A stretch of DNA of 64,000 nt from Vitellaria paradoxa (lineage: Eukaryota > Streptophyta > Magnoliopsida > Ericales > Sapotaceae): assembly GCA_019916065.1 (NCBI GenBank), contig CM034238.1, forward strand, positions 36,919,375 through 36,983,374, given 5' to 3'. This document shows, piece after piece, positions 56,529 through 64,000 of the stretch. Within the stretch, counting starts at the first letter, position 1. Each line of letters starts with the position of its first letter. The notes under the pieces are model-generated. The model did no database searches, was not told where the DNA came from, and was given only the letters and a program-made list of their open reading frames with translations. The position numbers and the translations under genes are program-made.

Positions 56529-56915
56529 AAGTCATACTTGGTAATCTTTTAAAGTTATTAGTCACACTCAAAAAAAAGTATTGCTTTTAAGTCACATTAA
56601 TGTGAAAAATTTTGTATTTAAGTCATACTTTTGAGTGGGTCCCACGAGTTTGTTTTGAATATAATTTATAATATGACTTAAATGCCCTTTTTCTATAATT
56701 AACTGAGATGTAGTTGCCGAAAATTATGGAACCGAAAATCACGTTTTCCGTTTTTGTTTCATTCCTTATCAATTGCGTGAACATATAGTGATATAAAAAT
56801 CTGTTAAAGGATTATATACGAATGAATACACACGGATTACGCGAGTTTGTGCTGTGAGATTAACGTCGATCGAATGAATATATACAGATTTAGATTACGT
56901 ATTTAAACACATGAC

Positions 56916-58495
56916 TGCGGTACTGTTTTTTTTAGGATGCATGCTCGTTCAAAAACAGTACCGCGTTCAAAAACAGTACCGCATGACTCTATCATACAAA
57001 CATCATATGTAAATACAAAAAATAGTTCACATATCAAACGAATAATCGACAGTACCGCATGTATGACAGTATCACATGTTTGCGGTACTGTTTTTTTTAG
57101 GATGCATGCTCGTTCAAAAACAGTACCGCACGACTCTATCATGCAAACATCACATGTAAACACAAAAATAGTTCACATATCAAACGAATGACCGACAGTA
57201 CCGCATGTGTGACAGTACCGCATGTGTCTGCGGTACTGTTTTTTTTAGGATGCATGCTCGTTCAAAAACAGTACCGCATGACTCTATCATGCAAACATCA
57301 CATGTAAACACAAAAATAGTTCACATATCAAACGAATAACCGACAGTACCGCATGTGTGACAGTACCACATGTCTGCGGTACTGTTTTTTTTAGGATGCA
57401 TGCTCGTTCAAAAACAGTACCGCATGACTATATCATGCAAACATCACATGTAAACACAAAAATAGTTCACATATCAAACGAATAACCGACAGTACCGCAT
57501 GTGTGACAGTACCACATGTCTGCGGTACTGTTTTTTTTAGGATGCATGCTCGTTCAAAAACAGTACCGCACGACTCTATCATGCAAACATCACATGTAAA
57601 CACAAAAATAGTTCACATATCAAACGAATGACCGACAGTACCGCATGTGTGACAGTACCACATGTTTGCGGTACTGTTTTTTTTAGGATGCTACCACATG
57701 TCTGCGGTACTGTTTTTTTTTAGGATGCATGCTTGTTCAAAAACAGTACCGCACGACTCTATCATGCAAACATCACATGTAAACACAAAAATAGTTCACA
57801 TATCAAACGAATAACCGACAGTACCGCATGTGTGACAGTACCACATATCTGCGGTACTGTTTTTTTTAGGATGCATGCTCGTTCAAAAACAGTACCGCAC
57901 GACTCTATCATGTAAATATCACATGTAAACACAAAAATAGTTCACATATCAAACGAATGACCGACAGTACCGCATGTGTGACAGTACCACATGTCTGCGG
58001 TACTGTTTTTTTAGGATGCATGCTCGTTCAAAAACAGTACCGCATGACTCTATCATGCAAACATCACATGTAAACACAAAAATAGTTCACATATCAAACG
58101 AATGACCGACAGTACCGCATGTGTGACAGTACCACATGTCTGCGGTACTGTTTTTTTTAGGATGCATGCTCGTTCAAAAACAGTACCGCATGACTCTATC
58201 ATGCAAACATCACATGTAAACACAAATATAGTTCACATATCAAACGAATAACCGACAGTACCGCATGTGTGACAGTACCACATGTCTGCGGTACTGTTTT
58301 TTTTAGGATGCATGCTCGTTCAAAAACAGTACCGCACGACTCTATCATGCAAACATCACATGTAAACACAAAAATAGTTCACATATCAAACGAATGACCG
58401 ACAGTACCGCATGTGTGACAGTACCCATGTCTGCGGTACTGTTTTTTTTACGATGCATGCTCGTTCAAAAACAGTACCGCATGACTATATCATGC
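56916..58495. repeat. Tandem array, about 11 units of 146 bp, with perfect hairpins
   Basis: Unit starts (TGCGG) by eye at 56916, 57081, 57229, 57375, 57521, 57667, 57703, 57850, 57996, 58141, 58287 and 58432. Spacing is 145-148 except 165 for the first and 36 for a truncated unit at 57667. Each unit carries TGCGGTACTGTTTTT and, after a 20-23-nt loop with GCATGC, AAAAACAGTACCGCA: a perfect 15-bp stem. Further CAGTACC and GGTACTG copies in each unit allow alternative pairing. Units differ at only a few sites, so the array is homogenised or recent. Open frames across it are a by-product of the period. Confidence 0.93.
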
Positions 58496-58499
58496 AAAG

Positions 58500-58670
58500 A
58501 ATGGTGCTGTTTTAATGAGGTACTGTTTTTTTATACGGTACTGTTTTATTATGTGGTACTGTTTTATTATGTGGTACTGTTTTTATGCGGTACTGTTTTT
58601 ATGCGATAATGTTTTATTATGTGGTATTATTTTTTATGCGGTATTGTTTTATTATGTGGTACTGTTTCCT
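58500..58670. repeat. Short-period GGTACTGTTTTATTATG repeat
   Basis: About eight degenerate units of 17-21 bp (GGTACTGTTTTATTATGT and GGTACTGTTTTTATGC) directly follow the 146-bp array and share its GGTACTGTTTT core. They may be the seed from which the larger unit evolved. Confidence 0.85.
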
Positions 58671-58673
58671 TAA

Positions 58674-58830
58674 TAGTTTTGATTTTGTTTCCAAAAATCA
58701 GTTTTGCTTATTTTGTAAAGAAGATGGAAAGTCGCGGAATTAGGTTTTTCTCAAACAGTTTTGATTTTGTTTCCAAAAATCAGTTTTACTTGCTTTATAA
58801 AGAAGATGGAAAGTCACGGAAGTTATGAGT
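58674..58830. repeat. Tandem duplication, period 83 bp
   Basis: AGTTTTGATTTTGTTTCCAA begins at 58674 and again at 58757; both copies continue through AAAGAAGATGGAAAGTC(G/A)CGGAA. A few substitutions separate them. Confidence 0.85.
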
Positions 58831-59779
58831 AAAGTGTGCACTATTTTCGGATAAAACTGGCAGTTTTGAAATGTAGTGAAAAACGTGTGATATTCTTTTT
58901 GGTCTTTTTGTTGCAAGTGTGACTTATTCACAAATAAGATTTTTGGGTATGACTTAAATCTTTATAAGTTCATAAATAGTGACCGGCCTCCAAAAACCCC
59001 TAAAAATTAACAAACCTTCAATTTTGGGGGAACTTTTTAAGTTTCCTTAGACACCTCTCAATCTCCCTTCAAATTTAAACTTTAAACCAAACTACTTCTA
59101 AAAACTATCCAAACTACTGCTAATTAAAAAATTTTAACCACCACATTATTTTACATTTATACTTCTAATTAAATTACACAAATAAAGTGATAGCCAAACA
59201 CACTATGTGTGCACACCTCTAGTTATTATCAATAAATTAAGATTTTATATCCTTATAAATAACAGACCTAAAACCACTTCAACTGTTTTTTTTTTTTTAA
59301 GCAATGATTCAAAATTTTCCTAACCGTCTTCAGCATTCTTTTCTTTAATAGGTGTCTCATTAAATCCAAGTGAGTCATTAAATCTTTATTTTTTTTATTT
59401 ATTTTTCACTAAACCATTGTGAGTCTATGATAGAAGTATTATACATTGAACCCAATTCGTGGTTCAAATGCAAAATTTCATTCATGTCTTTCTTTTTAAT
59501 TTCTTTCATTCATTCATTCATTCTTTCTTCTTCTTCTTCTTTTGTTTTATTTTTATTTTTATTTTTATTCACCAAATGCACTTACCCTAGATAATTTCCA
59601 TTCATAAAGGAATTGTTTGCTATAGTTTTTACCCTAGATAAATTTTTCTCATATCTCGTGGGATCCTTATTTATTGTTTTCACTGATAATTTTGCTTTAA
59701 AATATCTATTGACTAAGTGAAAGATGAAAGCTCATCATATCCGTTAGATTTTCATTCTTTAGGGACTTCATCTTGATAT

Positions 59780-62640
59780 TAGAGATAAAAAAAAGGGTAA
59801 AGAATGTGGTTGCTGATCATCTCTCGACTTTGTGAGGGAGCCCAATTGCTGATCTTCTCTCGACTTTGTGAAGGCAGCCCGAATTCTGATGAGACACCTA
59901 TTGTAAAATCATTTCTTGACGAGAAGCTTTTTGGTGTAACTTTTATTATGTATCTTTTCACTCCCTGGTTCTCCAATATAGTGAATTATTTTACCACTAG
60001 TAAATTTCCTACCGAGTGAAAAACTCCTGATAAAAAGAAATTCCTCTATAACGTGCAACCTTTATTTTGGGATGAGAAGCCTTATCTTTTTAAATACTGT
60101 GTTGATAAGGTGATCCAACCTTACATTCTTAGCTAGAAAATCCCCGATGTTATTAATTTTTGGCATACCCAAACTTATGGTGGCCATTTCTTTGCAAATA
60201 AAATTGTCCCAAAAATTATTCAGAACAATTTATAATGGCCTACCTTTTTAAAGATCTCATGTCTTTTGCACTACATGTAATAGGTGCTAGAGGCTGGGGA
60301 ATCTTACTAAATGACACATGATGCCTTTCTTAAAGTCTTAGACTATTGGGCATTGATTTCAAGGGATCGTTCCCTAGTTCTTTTGGTTACCTTTATGTAA
60401 AATTCCAATTTTGTAAATCCAAACAAAATTAAAATTAAATTAATTAAAGACAATGTTTCTTAATTGTACAATGATTGAATTTCCTAAAAATTGAATGAAA
60501 TCTGAGTTCTTGTAGATTCAAAGAGCATCAATAAATTCCAGTGTGGTCTGCAGGAAAATTACAAAATAATCAATGGTTTATGGTCATCTCGGTCGATTCA
60601 TATGAAACTGATTTGTTATTCGAGCCGAATGGATGTGAGATTCAGATTTTTTGAAGAAATCAGACTGGATTTTGATTTTTTTTAAAAAAAAATTAGATAT
60701 CAGAACGGATATGAAGATGAGATTGTCTTTACCTTAATCTACCTCAAATTCGATATCCGATCTGAATCTACCCTAATATGCCCCAAATTCGATATCTGAT
60801 ACTTTTTAGTGGTTCAAGAAATTAAGATTGATAATTATGTTATACACTATAGTATTTTGTATTTGCTACCTTGAGTTAGACAATGTTGGTACTTTAGAAT
60901 TTCTTTATTATGCATTAGTTGGTGAAAATGGTACTTTTAAAAAATGTTAATTTTGTAGATATTTATGTATTGCTTTGACGAATTATTATTGTGATGATGT
61001 TTATGTATTATTTTGGTTTTAGAGATAAATTATTTGGTAGTAATAGGTTATATATGCAATCAAGTTATGTATCAAGTTAAAAGTGAATTTGGAGGCAGAT
61101 GGAGGGTTCAAATTTTTGGATATCCACGAATATATCCGTTCTTTGTTTGGAGTGGGAATGGAGATCCAAAAAATATTCGTTCGGAGTTCGAATAGATTCA
61201 GAGGCAAATAGAGGGTTTGAAGTTCAGATTTGGATATTGTCATATCTACCTCCAATCTGCCTCGTTGCCATCCCCAGTGGTTCGAGCAGTCAAATTTTCT
61301 AGAGATCCTATTTACTAATCAAACTAGGTCTTTAGTGTTTATAAATATATGCTTCTATATTCATTGTAAAGTAACAATTGAGACAATTGAGAAATAGCAT
61401 ATTTTATAGAGTTTTAGGGAGAGAGAATTATTTTGTGAGAGAATTATTTTATCTTTCTATTTCTTCTCCTCATTCTTGGGTATATAAATCTTGGAGGATT
61501 CCAAGGTGCACTTTTTGATGAGTCAAAAATTTTTTTCACTTGGTCTAAGTGTATCAAGGAGTCGAGCAAGAACTTGAAAGAATTCGCGTGAGGAGTCGTA
61601 GAGAGTTCAAGTAAAATCTTGTAACCTAATTTTATAGTGTAAATCGTCTTAAGGTTTTTCTCTGGACAGAGATTTCCTCGTTACTTCTTGGTGTTTTCTC
61701 TGTAATTATTTGTGTTTCTTGAATTCATTACTATTAATCTAGTTGGATTTAAGAAATTTCACTTTACATTTTGGTTGGTGTGGGGTATATGTTTGAATGG
61801 GTGGAAGCTATTCCCCCCAATTTGAAAGACCATAGGATAGTGATTAAATTCTATCATGAAAATATCTTTTCCCGATTTGGTATGCCTTGTATCCTAAACC
61901 ATCTCAGCGTCTGTGGGCAGTCGCATTGCTATCATTAGTGATGGTAATAAATATTTTTACAATTAACTTGTAGGGGTCTTAATGCTAAAGTACGGGGTTA
62001 TATATAAAGTCAGCACTGCGTACCATCCACAGACTAATGGTCAAGTGGAATTAGCAAACCAAGAGATTAAGGATATCCCGGAAAAGACTGTCTATCCAAA
62101 TTGAAAAGAGTGGTTAATGAGATTTCTTAATGCTCGTGGTCCTTCTAGACTACTTACAAAACTACCTTGAGGATGCCACCCTATAGGTTGGTTTTTGAAA
62201 AACCTTGTCATCTTTCAGTTGTGCTTGAACACAAAACATTCTGGGTGATCAGAGAATTCAATTCTAGTATTAATGATGTTGGACTCTATCATGTAAACTC
62301 CAATTGGTTGAACTGGAAGAATTTTGGAATGATGACTTTGAAAATGTCAAGATCGTGAAATCTAAAATGATGAAGCTTCATGACTAGCATATCCTTCGCA
62401 AGTTTTTCATATTGGTCAGAAAGTTTATCTATATAACTCTCATTTACATATATTCCCTCGTAAGCTAAAACCAAAGTGGGTTGGTCCATTTATCATTTGT
62501 ACTATTTCTAATTATAGGAACTATTGAAATTGAGAATCCTAAAAATAGTAACCTTCTTAAGTTTAATGGCTATCAACTTAAACTTTTTTTGGAAATGTTT
62601 GTCGATATCATGGAAGTTTGGTGTCTTGAGCTAAATTTGA
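59780..62640 (+). pseudogene. Old Athila-like pol fragment, right arm
   Basis: Plus-strand frames read VVADHLST-like RNase H end (59805), LFWDEKPYLFKYCVDKVIQ (60070), HTQTYGGHFFANKIVPKI with YWPTFLK-like text (60165-60250), DFKGSFPSSFGYLY (60355-60395), then after the insertion at 60396-61768 EWVEAIPPNLKDHRIVIKFY, ENIFSRFGMP, a 40-50-bp insertion, ISDG, LMLKYGVIYKVSTAYHPQTN, ELANQEIKDI, MPPYRLVFEKPCHLSVVLEH and GPFIICTISN-like C-terminal text. Similar to the Athila polyprotein at 7256-13000 but far more decayed. Only RNase H end to integrase end is present. Confidence 0.85.
60396..61768. mobile_element. 1.4-kb insertion in the right-arm pol fragment
   Basis: Right-arm copy of 47334-48753. 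Ends are TGTAAAATTCC and CACTTTACA. Joining its flanks restores the integrase text FGYLY to EWVEAIP without an obvious duplicated target, leaving its class open. Shared by both arms. Confidence 0.6.
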
Positions 62641-62699
62641 ATTGCTTTCTTCATTTGGAACTTATTAACCCTTGGCCAAGTTATAACCTAAGAAAAAAA

Positions 62700-64000
62700 C
62701 CTAGTTGACCTTAAGGATGAACATCATATGATTATGATCCAAATAAATGACTTGGTGTTTTGTCATCTTGTGCATATAAAAACAATAATTGATTGAACAA
62801 ATGAGATAAGAAAAGAGTGAAAAAATTTACGCACCTCGATGTGTGTGTGCCACCACTCAATACAATGTTAAGATGACATGATCTAAAACCTCATTAATGG
62901 AGAAATTTTCACATATTCCTATAACATGTGTGTCCAATCAAAGAAAATTAAGCATGGCTGACAAGTATAAGTCATACTATCTTATGTTAATTATTTATTG
63001 AGAGAGTACACATGTTCTGATAGAGATGAAATAATTTATTTCATTGATATAATAAGCATTTATGTAAACTATTAGGCCACCTCCAATATGCTCCAATGTA
63101 CTTTGTCATGAAGTTGGTTTTTGCATAGTTTGTAAATACAAGAAAATGAAAAATAAATATCAACAAATTACTATTTAGCATTTTTATTTTTCATTCTTAA
63201 CCTCTTTCTTTTATCACAATAAAATAAAAAAAATTACTTTTAAATTTATTTATCTCTTTTTCTTTTAATATTATTCATCATAATTAGTGTAACTCATCAT
63301 GCAATTTTATTAAATGAGTACAAATAGTCTGGTGTTAAAATTAACTAATTATAAAACTAGTTTAAGTTTTAAGATAGTCTATTATTTCATTCATTTTAAA
63401 TTTGGGTCAATAAAGCTTTTTTTTTTTTTTTTTGGGAAAAGTTTCAAAGTGTTGGGGGAGTTAAGTCAGACGCCTATTGGTATATTACCATATAAAAATC
63501 AATACAAGAAAAGAGAGAAATCTAAAGTTGATCTTCATGAGAAATAATAAAATAATAGTACTGGGTCAAAAATGTTTAAAAGTATGTAAAATAATCAAAA
63601 GTAGTCAAGTTTAACTTGACAACATTAAAATGTTACAATCACTTAGAAATGTGCTAATTAAAAACTTGTTTGAGGTTAGTTGAAAATATAAACAAGTTAA
63701 ACATTTTCAAAGATGATAAATATTTGTTTCAGAAAATTAATCCCCAAAAAAGTGAGTTTGTCGGTTAGAAAACATGTTTGGTAATTATATCCAAAAGTTT
63801 ATTTTGAAAAAATAACAAAAATAATATAAAAATTCAAAGAAAATATAAATATATAATTTGGTGACACATTAAAATGTAAAAAAAATATTCAAATTAGTCT
63901 AGTTCCTTTTTATCCTGATTTAAAAAAAAAGTGACAAAATATAAGATAATAAACCCCCATTTTTGAATATGAAACCAAAATCAAGCAGTCATAATTTTTT
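62700..64000. other. Right-arm AT-rich sequence to window end
   Basis: Counterpart of the left arm from 46330 to 43005 without the MULE. No gene is recognised. The empty MULE site is at about 63802-63815, where the plus strand reads GAAAAAATAAC. The sequence at 63940-64000 matches 43010-43070 inverted. Confidence 0.6.

Larger units (their letters stand above)
56529..58955. mobile_element. TIR-bounded element containing a hairpin satellite
   Basis: The left end (AAGTCATACTTGGTAATCTT, to AGTCACACTC at about 56570) and the reverse complement of the right end (AAGTCATACCCAAAAATCTT, to AAGTCACACTTG) are similar over about 43 bp, giving imperfect terminal inverted repeats. Inside are AAGTCACATTAATGTG, the satellite array and two short tandem repeats. 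No transposase is present, and no target duplicate was seen. The call as a non-autonomous DNA element is an inference from the inverted ends. Confidence 0.5.
59003..64000. repeat. Right arm of the giant inverted duplication
   Basis: Inverted counterpart of 43005-50165. The inner end is at about 59003, where CCTAAAAATTAACAAACCTT matches the reverse complement of the left arm ending at about 50160. The outer end runs past the window edge. It lacks the MULE and the second tandem copy present in the left arm. Confidence 0.93.

Noticed and set aside
56903..57915. Open frames across the satellite on both strands
   Set aside because: They are periodic consequences of the repeat; the encoded text repeats with the unit and has no start or family.
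56916..58495. CRISPR-like array
   Set aside because: Repeats are contiguous 146-bp units with no unique spacers, and the context is a plant genome.
59516..59545. Shared microsatellite with 49596-49630 as an ancient conserved repeat
   Set aside because: The tetramers differ between arms (TTCA against GAAA), so they expanded independently after duplication.

Overview
The window is plant nuclear DNA, most likely from a eudicot. It is AT-rich and consists almost entirely of nested transposable elements: Ty1/copia, Athila-type and CRM-like Ty3/gypsy, L1-type LINEs, hAT, and a Mutator-like element carrying a host gene fragment. The only clear host gene is the 5' part of an UNC-50 family gene: two exons on the minus strand (39446-39532 and 37814-37885). 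No bacterial genes, tRNA or rRNA genes or CRISPR arrays are seen.

Region 1 (1-21190). A 5.3-kb minus-strand copia element (1950-21189; 202-bp LTRs, TSD GTAAT) was split in its protease region by a 13.9-kb plus-strand Athila-type element (5251-19171; LTRs 1813 and 1812 bp, TSD ATGAG). The Athila copy is young: by eye its LTRs differ by about 6 substitutions and 3 indels. It has an unbroken 1914-codon gag-pol frame and a second ORF broken by one homopolymer frameshift. It also has an unusual array of palindromic GTTCGAAC motifs in each LTR, and another array followed by a TATA box just before the second ORF, which looks like an internal promoter.

Region 2 (21190-37300). An older copia remnant on the minus strand is interrupted by a degenerate CRM-like gypsy element (23189-29506, TSD CATAT, LTRs about 8% different) and by a 5'-truncated LINE with a 16-bp target duplication (31946-32502). 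Two further LINE fragments lie head to head around 34560-37260, the second split by a MITE-like insertion.

Region 3 (37300-43000). UNC-50 exon 2, intron 1 and exon 1, then a 3.07-kb hAT element (39622-42695, 8-bp TSD with one mismatch) sitting in the presumed UNC-50 leader. Later UNC-50 exons were not found in the window.

Region 4 (43000-64000). A very large imperfect inverted duplication. The left arm (about 43005-50165) and right arm (about 59003 to the window end) carry the same content in opposite orientation, including an old Athila-like pol fragment with the same 1.4-kb insertion. The left arm additionally carries a 2-kb Mutator-like element that captured an O-methyltransferase promoter and N-terminal fragment; the right arm shows the empty site. 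The 8.8-kb spacer holds two candidate solo LTRs and a TIR-bounded element containing an 11-copy tandem array of about 146 bp, each unit holding a 15-bp perfect hairpin stem.

Relative ages can be ordered from nesting alone: old copia remnant, then CRM-like element; copia, then young Athila; inverted duplication, then MULE. All family calls come from reading translated motifs by eye; no database search was run.
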